A DNA stretch of 64,000 bases from Massilia litorea (GTDB taxonomy: Bacteria; Pseudomonadota; Gammaproteobacteria; Burkholderiales; Burkholderiaceae_D). Location of the stretch: the NCBI RefSeq assembly GCF_015101885.1, contig NZ_CP062941.1, positions 3,844,001-3,908,000 on the forward strand, given 5' to 3'. Shown in pieces: positions 46,824 to 54,759 of this stretch. The first letter of the stretch is position 1. Every line of letters starts with the position of its first letter. A model generated the notes under the pieces. That model did not search any database, was not told the origin of the DNA, and was given only the letters and a program-made list of their open reading frames with translations. A program made the position numbers and the translations under genes.

Positions 46824-47819
46824 TCAGAAGTTGTGGCGCAGGCCGAGATTGAATGCCTTGTCGCCGGTGCCGGTGTCGGTGGCGTTGCCGACCCTGAAGG
46901 CGGCGCCGTTACGGTTGTCGATCACGGCGTAGGCGATATAGATGTCGGTCCGCTTGGACAGGAAGTAGTCGTAGGCGACACCCCATTGGCGCGCATCGTT
47001 GTTCGCCGCCGTGTCGTCGTTGTGGCGGACGTGGGAGAACAGCAGCTTGTTGGCGCCGAAGGGAATCGACACGCCCGCCAGCATGTCCTTGCTGTCGGCG
47101 GCTGCGGGCCCCTTGTTGACTGCATAGGACGCGTAGACGGTCACCGGCTTGAACGCATAATTCGCGGACACCAGGGTATTTCGGGTGCGGTCGGTCGCGG
47201 TGGGGTTTTCGATGCGGTGATGCGCCAGCTGGATGGTCAGGGGCCCGGCGGCATAGCCGACCGATCCGCCCAGCTGCCGGCTCCTTGCGCTGTCGCCCGC
47301 CACTTCGCCGGGCGCCCAGGCCAGGTCGGCACGCAGCCCGGCAAACACGGGACTCACGTACTCGACCATATTGTTGGCGCGCGTATTGGTGGCGAACAAA
47401 TTGCCGGAGCGCCCGGCCATGCTGACCGCGCCGAACGGATCGCCGATGTCGCGCAGGGTCTTGTAATAGGGCGTGTACTGGCGTCCCAGCGTGACGGCGC
47501 CGAACTTGCCGTTCAGGCCCACGAAGGCCTGGCGCCCGAACAGCACGCCGCCCTGGCCCGACGCGCCGGTGTCGGCATTGAAGGCGGCCTCGAGCCCGAA
47601 TACCGCCGACAAGCCGCCACCCAGGTCTTCCTTGCCCTTGAAGCCCAGGCGCGATCCGGACGCGATGCCGCTGCTGATGTTGGTCACGGCGCCGTCCGGA
47701 CCGCCGCTCTCGCGCACCAGGCCGGCGTCGACGATGCCGTAGATGCTGACGCTGCTCTGCGCCATGGCGCTGGTCGAACATGCGGCCAGCAGCGCGAGGC
47801 CGATCGTGGATTTGTTCAT
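46824..47819 (-). CDS. general porin of the Gram-negative (Burkholderiales) type
   Basis: 331 residues. Signal peptide cut near AMAQ. SSVSIYGIVDAGLVRESGGP is the standard first strand of these trimeric 16-strand porins, followed by SRLGFKGKEDLGGGLSAVFG. The loop with ATLGRQYTPYYKTLRDIGDP-like sequence corresponds to the constriction loop 3. The final strand ends FNLGLRHNF with the C-terminal Phe needed for outer-membrane insertion. It lies inside the itaconate-type operon between the lyase and PrpF-Bug genes, so it likely admits the pathway's acid across the outer membrane. Confidence 0.94.
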   Translation of the reverse strand: MNKSTIGLALLAACSTSAMAQSSVSIYGIVDAGLVRESGGPDGAVTNISSGIASGSRLGFKGKEDLGGGLSAVFGLEAAFNADTGASGQGGVLFGRQAFVGLNGKFGAVTLGRQYTPYYKTLRDIGDPFGAVSMAGRSGNLFATNTRANNMVEYVSPVFAGLRADLAWAPGEVAGDSARSRQLGGSVGYAAGPLTIQLAHHRIENPTATDRTRNTLVSANYAFKPVTVYASYAVNKGPAAADSKDMLAGVSIPFGANKLLFSHVRHNDDTAANNDARQWGVAYDYFLSKRTDIYIAYAVIDNRNGAAFRVGNATDTGTGDKAFNLGLRHNF

Positions 47820-47933
47820 GACTGTCTCCTTTTTTCGTTTGTTTTCAAGACCGGAACGTCCCTGGCTGCCCGCTGCGAACGTCGCGAGAACGGTCCAGGC
47901 AAGCTATGGGACACCGCGCCCGGACTGAAGTTT

Positions 47934-49304
47934 CTACTCCTGGACGGGGTGTCCGCGCCCGGCCCGGCTGCGCAGGACGCGGTCTACCATCTCGCCCGAC
48001 AGGCCCAGGTAATTCCCGGGATCGCAGAGCGCGGCCAGTGCCGCCCGGTCCAGGTGCTGGGAGATTTCCTTGTTCTCGACCAGCAGCTCGAGCAGCGGCC
48101 GATTGTCCCTGATCGCGACGCGGCAGATGTCGTACACGAGGTCGTGCGCATACTCGCGCCCGAGATAGGGGCCGAGTCCCATCATCACGGCTTCCGACAC
48201 GACCAGGCCATTGGTCAAATCGAGATTGGCTCGCATCCGGCCCTCGTCCACTTCCAGGCCTTCGAGGACGAAGCGCGACTGGGCCAGTGCCCCTGCGGCC
48301 AGGCAGAACATCTCGGGCAGGACGATCCATTCGATCTCCCATGGCCCGGTCGAACGCTCGTGGTCGGCCACGTTCGCGTCGAGCAGGGCCGCCACGTGCT
48401 GGCGCACGACGCTGATGCAGGCGTGGATATAGCACGAGGAAATGGGGTTGCGCTTCTGGGGCATCGTGCTGCTCGAGCCGCGGCCATGCGCGAAGGGCTC
48501 GTACACTTCGCCGACTTCGGTCTGCATCATCAGCTTGACGTCGGTCGAGAACTTGCCGAGGGTGCCGGTGACCAGGCCGAGGAAGCAGCCGACTTCGGCG
48601 ATGTTGTCGCGGATCGTGTGCCAGGCGATGTCGGGCTGGCCCAGTCCCAGCTCCTGCATCAGGCCGGCCTGGGTTTCGAGGCCGCCTTCGGAGAGCGAGG
48701 CGAGGGTGCCCGAGGCGCCCGCGAATTCGCCGACCAGCACGCGCGGGCGCAGCTGCGCCAGCCGTTCGCGATGGCGTTCGATGGCGCTCAGGAGACCCGC
48801 GACCTTGTAGCCGAAGGTGATCGGTACCGCCTGCTGCAGGTTGCTGCGCCCGATCATCGGGGTGTCGCGGTGGCGCGCCGCCAGGCCGGCCATCGCGGCC
48901 GAGATCGCGGCCAGTTCGGCATCGACCAGTTCGAGCGCTTCGCGTATCTGCAGCACGGTGGCGGTGTCGGTGATGTCCTGGGTGGTGGCGCCCCAGTGGC
49001 AGTACTCGCCCAGCTTGTCGCGGCACAGGGCGTTGATCTGCGAGACCACGCCGAGGATCGGGTAGCCGATGCGCTGGGTCTGCTCGGCGAGCTTCGCCAT
49101 GTCGATCTTCTCGAGCACGCAGTTACGGACGATTTCGTCCACGGCTTCCTGGGGAATGATGCCCAGGCGCCCCTGGACGCGGGCCAGCGCCGCTTCGATT
49201 TCCAGGTATTTGCGGGTGCGGTTTTCGTCCGACCAGACCTGGCGCATCGCCGCGGTGCTGAAGATGTTTCCGAAGATCGTTGAGTCGACAATTGTTGCGG
49301 CCAT
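47934..49304 (-). CDS. fumarase/aspartase-superfamily lyase (CMLE/adenylosuccinate-lyase-like)
   Basis: 456 residues from ATG 49304, with CAGGAG upstream. The superfamily signature loop is GRGSSSTMPQKRNPISSCY near residue 275 and CHWGATTQDITDTA near 98 holds the conserved His and Thr. The end resembles 3-carboxymuconate cycloisomerase/adenylosuccinate lyase relatives, but no purine or protocatechuate gene is near. Fungal trans-aconitate decarboxylase (Tad1) also belongs to this superfamily. Between a CitE-type lyase and a PrpF isomerase it may decarboxylate or rearrange a tricarboxylate. That role is inference; the fold is sure. Confidence 0.88.
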   Translation of the reverse strand: MAATIVDSTIFGNIFSTAAMRQVWSDENRTRKYLEIEAALARVQGRLGIIPQEAVDEIVRNCVLEKIDMAKLAEQTQRIGYPILGVVSQINALCRDKLGEYCHWGATTQDITDTATVLQIREALELVDAELAAISAAMAGLAARHRDTPMIGRSNLQQAVPITFGYKVAGLLSAIERHRERLAQLRPRVLVGEFAGASGTLASLSEGGLETQAGLMQELGLGQPDIAWHTIRDNIAEVGCFLGLVTGTLGKFSTDVKLMMQTEVGEVYEPFAHGRGSSSTMPQKRNPISSCYIHACISVVRQHVAALLDANVADHERSTGPWEIEWIVLPEMFCLAAGALAQSRFVLEGLEVDEGRMRANLDLTNGLVVSEAVMMGLGPYLGREYAHDLVYDICRVAIRDNRPLLELLVENKEISQHLDRAALAALCDPGNYLGLSGEMVDRVLRSRAGRGHPVQE

Positions 49305-49345
49305 GATGAGTCTCCTGAATTGTAGGTAAATTCGCGTGGGTAAGT

Positions 49346-50185
49346 TCAGCCTGCGGTGGATGCGGGCGGGTAGTCGAGGATGGCGCTGGCGCGCAGCAGG
49401 ACAGGGCGGTCGACCATTTTTCCGTCGACCTGCACCGCCCCCGTGCCGGCCTGTGCCGCGGCGAGCACGCGCGCGGCCCAGTCGCGTTGTTCCGGCGTGG
49501 GCGCCAGCATGGCGTGCAGGGCCTCGACCTGGCGCGGGTGGATGCACATCTTGGCGCCGAAACCGCAGGCCCGCGCCAGCCCGACATCGTCCCGCAGCGC
49601 GGCCTCGTCGTTGATTGCGGCCGTGACGCCGGCAATCGGCGCCGGCAGCCCGGCGGCGCGCGAGGCCAGCGCGATCCGGCTGGCCGGATAGAGCAGGCCG
49701 CGCGGATCGTCAGTCAGCCCGAGGTCGAGGGCATAGTCGAGGGTGCCGAAGGCCAGCCGCTCCACGGCCGGGGCGGCGGCAATGGCGTCGACCTCGAGCA
49801 GGCCCCTGGCCGACTCGATCAGGGCGATCACGCGGGTGCCGGGCACCAGGGCGGCGGCGACGCGGTCGATCTGGCTCGCCGATTCGGCCTTGGGCAGCAT
49901 GACCGTGCAGGGACCGAGCGTTCGCAGCGCGGCCAGGTCGGCGTCGAACCAGGCGCTGGCGTCGTCGTTGATGCGTACGACCAGCTGCGCGGGGTGAGCG
50001 CGGCCTTCGGCGCGCCAGGCGGCGAGCGCTTCGCGTGCCGCTTCCTTCTGGTCCGGCGCCACCGCATCTTCGAGATCGACGATGACGGCGTCCGCGCCGC
50101 TGCCGAAAGCCCTGGCGAAGCGCTCGGGGCGGTTGCCCGGGACGAACAGGTAGCTGCGCGGCGTGCGCGCGGTGGCGGCGCTCAT
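49346..50185 (-). CDS. CitE/HpcH-type CoA-ester lyase (citramalyl-CoA lyase candidate)
   Basis: 279 residues from ATG 50185, preceded by AGGAGG. HpcH/HpaI TIM barrel: RSYLFVPGNRPERFARAFGS, ADAVIVDLEDAVAPDQKEAA (metal-binding Asp and Glu), VVRIND, VMLPKAES, ALIESARGLLE (Glu) and GAKMCIHPRQV. Stand-alone CitE proteins cleave 3-hydroxy acyl-CoA thioesters such as (S)-citramalyl-CoA to acetyl-CoA and pyruvate. Its start overlaps the CoA-transferase stop by four bases. With the CaiB and MaoC neighbours it fits Ccl of the itaconate pathway. Confidence 0.9.
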   Translation of the reverse strand: MSAATARTPRSYLFVPGNRPERFARAFGSGADAVIVDLEDAVAPDQKEAAREALAAWRAEGRAHPAQLVVRINDDASAWFDADLAALRTLGPCTVMLPKAESASQIDRVAAALVPGTRVIALIESARGLLEVDAIAAAPAVERLAFGTLDYALDLGLTDDPRGLLYPASRIALASRAAGLPAPIAGVTAAINDEAALRDDVGLARACGFGAKMCIHPRQVEALHAMLAPTPEQRDWAARVLAAAQAGTGAVQVDGKMVDRPVLLRASAILDYPPASTAG

Positions 50186-51363
50186 ATCGCCTCCTCGCGG
50201 CGCAGCGCGGCGATACGGTCGGCCGCGTAGCCGAGTTCGGCGAGGATCGCGTCGGTGTGCTGGCCCAGCGCCGGCACGGCATCCATGCGCGGTGGCTGCT
50301 CCTCCCAGGAGCCCGGCGGCAGCAGCGCGGGGATCGCCCCGACCGGGGAGTCGACCTCGGTCCAGCGGCCGCGCCCCTGCAATTGCGGATGCGCCCACAC
50401 CTCGGCCATCGTGTTGACGTTGGCGTTGGCGATTTGCGCCTCGTCGAGACGGGCCACGACCTCGGCCGCGGTCAGGGAAGAAAAAACGGCGACGATCAGT
50501 GCGCGCAGTTCATCGCGGGCCGCGCTGCGTTTCGGATTGCTCGTGAAACGGGGATCGGCCGCGAGTTCCGGCATCCGCAGGACCTTGCTGCAGAACAGGG
50601 CCCACTCGCGTTCGTTCTGCAGGCCGAGCATGACGGTCTTGCCGTCGCCCGCCGGGAAGGGCCCATACGGATAGATGGTCGCGTGGCTGGCGCCCGTGCG
50701 CGGCGGCGGCGGGGCGCCGTCGAAAGCGTAATACAGCGGATAGCTGGTCCACTCGACCAGCGACTCGAGCATCGAGATGTCGATGTGCTGGCCGCGTCTG
50801 GTCCTGGCGCGCTGGAGGAGGGCGGCCAGGATGTTCGTGTACGCGTACATGCCCGCCGAAATGTCGGCGATCGACGGCCCCGCCTTGGCCGGTTCGTCGG
50901 CGCTGCCGGTGACCGAGACGAAGCCGGCCTCGCTCTGGATCAGCAGGTCGTAGGCCTTCTTGTCGCGGTAGGGGCCGTCGCTGCCGTAGCCGGAAATGTC
51001 GCACACGATCAGTTCCGGCTTTTCCCGGGACAGGACCTCGTACGACAGGCCGAGCCGCGCGGCGGCGCCGGGCGCCAGGTTCTGCACGACGACGTCGGCC
51101 TGTTCCATGATCAGCCGGCGCAGGATGGATTGGGCCTCCGGGTGCTTGACGTCCAGCGTCAGGCTCTCCTTGGAACGGTTGGTCCAGACGAAGTGCGAGG
51201 CCATGCCGCGTACCCGCTCGTCATAGCCGCGCGCGAAGTCGCCGACGCCGGGGCGCTCGATCTTGATGACGCGGGCGCCGAGGTCGGCCAGCTGGCGCGT
51301 GGCGAAGGGCGCGGCGATCGCATGCTCGAGCGTGACGACGGTCATTCCTTCGAGCGGCCTCAT
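50182..51363 (-). CDS. CaiB/BaiF family CoA transferase (itaconate CoA-transferase candidate)
   Basis: 393 residues from ATG 51363, with GGAGGT 6 bp upstream. Class III CoA-transferase marks: GMTVVTLEHAIAAPFATRQL, DLGARVIKIERPGVGDFARG, FVWTNRSKESLTLDVK and the catalytic Asp in KKAYDLLIQSEAGFVSVTG near 148. It moves CoA from a donor such as succinyl-CoA to a dicarboxylate by way of an aspartyl-CoA thioester. The order hydratase, transferase, lyase with four-base overlaps is that of itaconate or mesaconate catabolism, so it is a candidate Ict. Confidence 0.92.
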   Translation of the reverse strand: MRPLEGMTVVTLEHAIAAPFATRQLADLGARVIKIERPGVGDFARGYDERVRGMASHFVWTNRSKESLTLDVKHPEAQSILRRLIMEQADVVVQNLAPGAAARLGLSYEVLSREKPELIVCDISGYGSDGPYRDKKAYDLLIQSEAGFVSVTGSADEPAKAGPSIADISAGMYAYTNILAALLQRARTRRGQHIDISMLESLVEWTSYPLYYAFDGAPPPPRTGASHATIYPYGPFPAGDGKTVMLGLQNEREWALFCSKVLRMPELAADPRFTSNPKRSAARDELRALIVAVFSSLTAAEVVARLDEAQIANANVNTMAEVWAHPQLQGRGRWTEVDSPVGAIPALLPPGSWEEQPPRMDAVPALGQHTDAILAELGYAADRIAALRREEAI

Positions 51364-52229
51364 GCTGCACCTCCGTCCACGGCCTGCAGGGTGGCGCGGG
51401 CATCCATCGTCAGCCAGCCCTCGTGATCCTTCGCCCACAGGTGGATGCTGCCGTCGGCTTCCCGCTGTCCGCAGACGTAGAAGTGGTGGATGTCGAACAC
51501 GGGGCGCAGGGCGCGGAATTCGAAGCGCGCCACCTGCGCCTCCGGCAGGTGCTCGCGCAGCAGGTCGAGCAGCAGGGTGGCGACCAGGGGACCGTGCACC
51601 ACCAGGCCCGGATAGCCTTCGACCTCGGTCACATAGCGGCGGTCGTAGTGGATCCGGTGGCCGTTGAAGGTGAGGGCGGAATAGCGGAACAGCAGCACGT
51701 CGTCGGGGACGACCTTGCGTTCCCAGTCGGCGTCGGCCGGGGCCTGCGTGGGCGTCGGTGCCGATTCCGGCGCGCCCGGCTGGATCGCCTCGCGGTAGAC
51801 GATGTCGTGGAATTCGGTGAGCGCCACGGCCTGCTCGCCGCTGCGGCGCAGTTCGTGCTTCACCTTGACGAACACCAGCTTGCCGCTGCGGCCTTCCTTT
51901 TCGCTGACATTAGCGATCGTGGAAGTGCGGGTGACCTCGTCGCCGATCCGCAGCGGTGAATGAAAGCTGAATTGGCTGCCCGCCCACATCCGGCGCGGCA
52001 GCGCCACCGGCGGCAGGAAGCGGCCGCGCTTCGCGTGGCCGTCGGCGCCGACTTCGGACTGGCGGTACAGGGGCAGGAAGTACAGCCAGTGCCACAGCGG
52101 CGGCAAGGCGGTGCCCGGCTGCGGCCGCTCAGCCGGGTGGTCCAGCGTTGCCGCCAGCGCGGCATACGGCGTCGCGGTGAAGGTGTCGGTGACCGTTTCG
52201 GTCCTTCCGATCCATTCTGTCAGATTCAT
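51360..52229 (-). CDS. MaoC/HTD2-type acyl-CoA hydratase (itaconyl- or mesaconyl-CoA hydratase candidate)
   Basis: 289 residues from ATG 52229, with GAGGAGACAGGC upstream. Double hot-dog fold of the FAS1_DH/HTD2 group: LPPLWHWLYFLPLYRQSEVG and LPRRMWAGSQFSFHSPLRIG in the first half. The second half has FRYSALTFNGHRIHYDRRYV (hydratase Asp/His region) and GYPGLVVHGPLVATLL. The same type includes mesaconyl-C4-CoA hydratase and bacterial itaconyl-CoA hydratase. It is the first gene of the minus-strand operon; a LysR gene is divergent, with the palindromic operator between them. Confidence 0.87.
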   Translation of the reverse strand: MNLTEWIGRTETVTDTFTATPYAALAATLDHPAERPQPGTALPPLWHWLYFLPLYRQSEVGADGHAKRGRFLPPVALPRRMWAGSQFSFHSPLRIGDEVTRTSTIANVSEKEGRSGKLVFVKVKHELRRSGEQAVALTEFHDIVYREAIQPGAPESAPTPTQAPADADWERKVVPDDVLLFRYSALTFNGHRIHYDRRYVTEVEGYPGLVVHGPLVATLLLDLLREHLPEAQVARFEFRALRPVFDIHHFYVCGQREADGSIHLWAKDHEGWLTMDARATLQAVDGGAA

Positions 52230-52292
52230 GCCTGTCTCCTCTGCGGTGTAGTCGTCCGCTTGCAATGGATACAGTTTCGCGCTAGCGTATTG

Positions 52293-52309
52293 ATTTGTAT
52301 ATTGCAAAT
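52293..52309. promoter_or_regulatory. palindromic LysR-type operator ATTTG-N7-CAAAT
   Basis: ATTTG (52293-52297), tatattg, CAAAT (52305-52309): a perfect 5-bp inverted repeat with T-N11-A, in the 100-bp gap between the hydratase operon and its divergent LysR gene. The same site is found before dctA and, degenerate, before the Bug gene. Confidence 0.7.
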
Positions 52310-52329
52310 TTTATTGGGATTGATGCGTC

Positions 52330-53268
52330 ATGAACATGAATTTCGACCTGGCCGACTTGCGCGCCTTTGTCGCCGTCGCGGAACTCAACAGCTTCCGGGC
52401 CGCGGCCGATTCGATCCACCTGTCGCAACCGGCCTTGAGCCGCCGCGTCGAAAAGCTCGAGCTGGCGCTGGGCGTGCGGCTGTTCGAACGGACCACGCGC
52501 AGCGTCAGCCTGACGGCCGTCGGTCGGGACTTCTCGCGCAAGGCGCGCAGCCTGCTCGACGACCTGGAGCGCTCCCTGCTGAGCATGCAGGCAGTCGCCG
52601 CCTCGCAGCAGGGTGAAGTGGTGATCGCCTGCGTGCCCTCGGCCGTGTATTACTTCCTGCCCAAGGTGCTGCGCACCTTCCACGAGCAATACCCGCGCAT
52701 CCGGGTGCGCATCATCGACGACGGCGCGAACGCCGTGCTCGAGAGCGTGGCAAAGGGAGATGCCGACTTCGGGATCAATATCATCGGCACGCAGGAGCCG
52801 GAGATCGCCTTCCAGGCCATCCTGAAGGAACCGTTCGTCGTGGCCTGCCACCGCGACCATCCGCTCGCCGGCCGGCGCCAGGTGAGCTGGGCCGAGCTGG
52901 CAAACTATGATTTCATGACCGTGGACAAAAGCAGCGGCAACCGGCTGCTGGTGGACCTGGCGCTGGCCAACTCCGACGTGCGCCCCAGCTGGTGCTTCGA
53001 GGCCAGGCATGTGTCGACCCTGCTGGGGCTGGTGGAGGCGGGGCTGGGCATCGCGGTCGTGCCGCGCCTGTCGATGCCGCAGGGCGAACACGCGACCCTG
53101 GCGCAGGTGGCATTGGTCGAGCCGACGATCGACCGGAATGTGGGACTGATCCGCCGCAACGGGCGGGAGCTGTCTCCATCGGCACGCAAACTGTACGAGC
53201 TGATCGAGTCGACCTGGCCGCTCGGCGGCGGCCAGGCCGCGCGGGCCGATACTGCTTCAGGCGGGTGA
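52330..53268 (+). CDS. LysR family regulator of the itaconate-type cluster
   Basis: 312 residues. The DNA-binding helix-turn-helix is at about 6-65 (LRAFVAVAELNSFRAAADSI, LSQPALSRRVEKLELALGVR), followed by an effector domain (about 90-295) with GDADFGINIIG and GLVEAGLGIAVVPRLSM. It is divergent from the hydratase operon and ends convergent with dctA, 12 bases past the dctA stop. The shared palindrome at three promoters in this region suggests one regulon under this protein. The inducer could be itaconate or a CoA derivative (inferred). Confidence 0.92.
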   Translation: MNMNFDLADLRAFVAVAELNSFRAAADSIHLSQPALSRRVEKLELALGVRLFERTTRSVSLTAVGRDFSRKARSLLDDLERSLLSMQAVAASQQGEVVIACVPSAVYYFLPKVLRTFHEQYPRIRVRIIDDGANAVLESVAKGDADFGINIIGTQEPEIAFQAILKEPFVVACHRDHPLAGRRQVSWAELANYDFMTVDKSSGNRLLVDLALANSDVRPSWCFEARHVSTLLGLVEAGLGIAVVPRLSMPQGEHATLAQVALVEPTIDRNVGLIRRNGRELSPSARKLYELIESTWPLGGGQAARADTASGG

Positions 53269-54579
53269 GGGCAAGCCCTCGGAGAGACCGGCAGCCTCGT
53301 CGAGCGAAGGGGCGGCAACGAATCCGCCGTCCAGTTCACGCTTCAGGGTGTCGCGGTCGCATGCGCCTTCCCAGATCGATACCACGACGCTGGCGACCGC
53401 ATTGCTGATCAGGCTGGTCAAGGCGCGGGCCTCGGACATGAAGCGGTCGATGCCGACGATCAGGGCCACGCCCGCCACCGGGATTTCCGGCATGACGGTC
53501 AGGGTCGCCACCAGGGCTACGAAGCCGCTGCCGGTCACGCCCGCCGCGCCTTTCGAACTGAGCAGCATGACGCCCAGCATGGTCAGGATCTGGCCCAGCG
53601 ACAGGTGGACATTGCAGGCTTGTGCGATGAACACGCTGGCCAGGGTCAGGTAGATGGCCGTGCCGTCCAGGTTGAAGGAATAGCCCATCGGGAGCACCAG
53701 GCCGGAGACGCTCTTCCTGCAGCCCAGCTTTTCCAGCTTGAGGAGCATGCGCGGCAGGACCGGTTCGGTCGACGAGGTCCCGAGCACGACGATCAGTTCG
53801 TCCTTGAAATAGCGCAGCACCTTGAGCAGGCTGAAGCGGTGCAGGCGGGCCAGGGTGCCGAGCACGACGAACACGAAGAACAGGCAGGCGAGGTAGAAGC
53901 TACCCATCAAGGTGCCGAGGGAGCTGATCGACTTGATGCCGTACTTACCGACCGTAAATGCCATGGCGCCGAAGGCTGCCAGCGGCGCCAGCTTCATCAG
54001 GAAGCCGAAGACCGCAAACAGCACATGCGAAAAGGCATCGATCGCCTCGTGCACGGGCCTGGCCGCCGCGCCGACGCGGGACAGTCCAAAGCCGGTCAGA
54101 ACCGCCAACAGCAGCACCGGCAGCACCTCGCCCTCGGCAAAGGCGCCGAAAAAGGTGTTGGGGATGATGTGCATCACGAAGGGGACGAAACCGGTCGGCG
54201 CGCCGGTCCTGGCATACTTGGCGGCCACGCCCTGGTCGAGCAGGGCTGGGTCGATATTCATGCCCACGCCCGGATGGATCAGGTAGACCGCCGCCAGGCC
54301 GGTCATGAGCGCAATGAAGGTCAGCACGTAGAACAGGCCCATTGCCTTGCCCATGGTCCTGGCCACGCCCTTCATGTCGCTCATGTTGGCAATGCCCAGT
54401 GCAATGGTGCAAAACACGATCGGCGCGATCATCATCTTGATCAGCTTGACGAAGCCGTCGCCCAGCGGCTTGAGCGAGGCCCCGAATTCCGGCCAGATAT
54501 AGCCTACTGTAATGCCGAGCGCGACCGCCATCAGCACCTGAATGTAGAGCGCGCGATAGAACCGCGGTGCCTTAGTCAT
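53257..54579 (-). CDS. dctA: C4-dicarboxylate:cation symporter
   Basis: 440 residues from ATG 54579 (AAAGGAGATTGAG upstream). The longer frame to 54621 is unnecessary. DAACS signatures: KMMIAPIVFCTIALGIANMS, LGTSSTEPVLPRMLLKLEKLGC (the serine-rich re-entrant loop), MGYSFNLDGTAIYLTLASVF (substrate-binding) and LSSKGAAGVTGSGFVALVAT (second re-entrant loop). It takes up succinate, fumarate, malate or a related acid with protons or sodium. It carries the shared operator in its promoter, so it is probably the inner-membrane carrier of this cluster. The TctAB partners of the Bug proteins are absent from the window. Confidence 0.93.
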   Translation of the reverse strand: MTKAPRFYRALYIQVLMAVALGITVGYIWPEFGASLKPLGDGFVKLIKMMIAPIVFCTIALGIANMSDMKGVARTMGKAMGLFYVLTFIALMTGLAAVYLIHPGVGMNIDPALLDQGVAAKYARTGAPTGFVPFVMHIIPNTFFGAFAEGEVLPVLLLAVLTGFGLSRVGAAARPVHEAIDAFSHVLFAVFGFLMKLAPLAAFGAMAFTVGKYGIKSISSLGTLMGSFYLACLFFVFVVLGTLARLHRFSLLKVLRYFKDELIVVLGTSSTEPVLPRMLLKLEKLGCRKSVSGLVLPMGYSFNLDGTAIYLTLASVFIAQACNVHLSLGQILTMLGVMLLSSKGAAGVTGSGFVALVATLTVMPEIPVAGVALIVGIDRFMSEARALTSLISNAVASVVVSIWEGACDRDTLKRELDGGFVAAPSLDEAAGLSEGLPSPA

Positions 54580-54656
54580 CTCAATCTCCTTTAGTGAACT
54601 TGCCTGGGTTCGAATGCCCATTGCGGTGGAGATGTCAGTGTCGCCAGCTTTCAGTT

Positions 54657-54673
54657 ATTTGTGAAATGCAAAT
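54657..54673. promoter_or_regulatory. ATTTG-N7-CAAAT operator upstream of dctA
   Basis: ATTTG (54657-54661), tgaaatg, CAAAT (54669-54673), the same palindrome as at 52293. It lies 78 bp before the dctA start. Confidence 0.65.
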
Positions 54674-54710
54674 TTCGACCCCAATTGATGCGGAAGACGG
54701 ATCAATGGAC

Positions 54711-54740
54711 GAAAAAAGGGCTTCCCGTGGGAAGCCCTTC
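54711..54740 (-). terminator. intrinsic terminator of acnB
   Basis: AAGGGCTTCCC (54716-54726) and GGGAAGCCCTT (54729-54739) form a perfect stem. On the minus strand a T-run (A-run 54712-54717) follows. It lies 20 bp after the acnB stop. Confidence 0.9.
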
Positions 54741-54759
54741 TCATTCAGCCGAACAGCGC

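Noticed and set aside
46632..49283. An 883-codon plus-strand frame over the PrpF-Bug, porin and lyase genes
   Set aside because: Same high-GC antisense effect; the minus-strand genes have clear motifs and ribosome sites.
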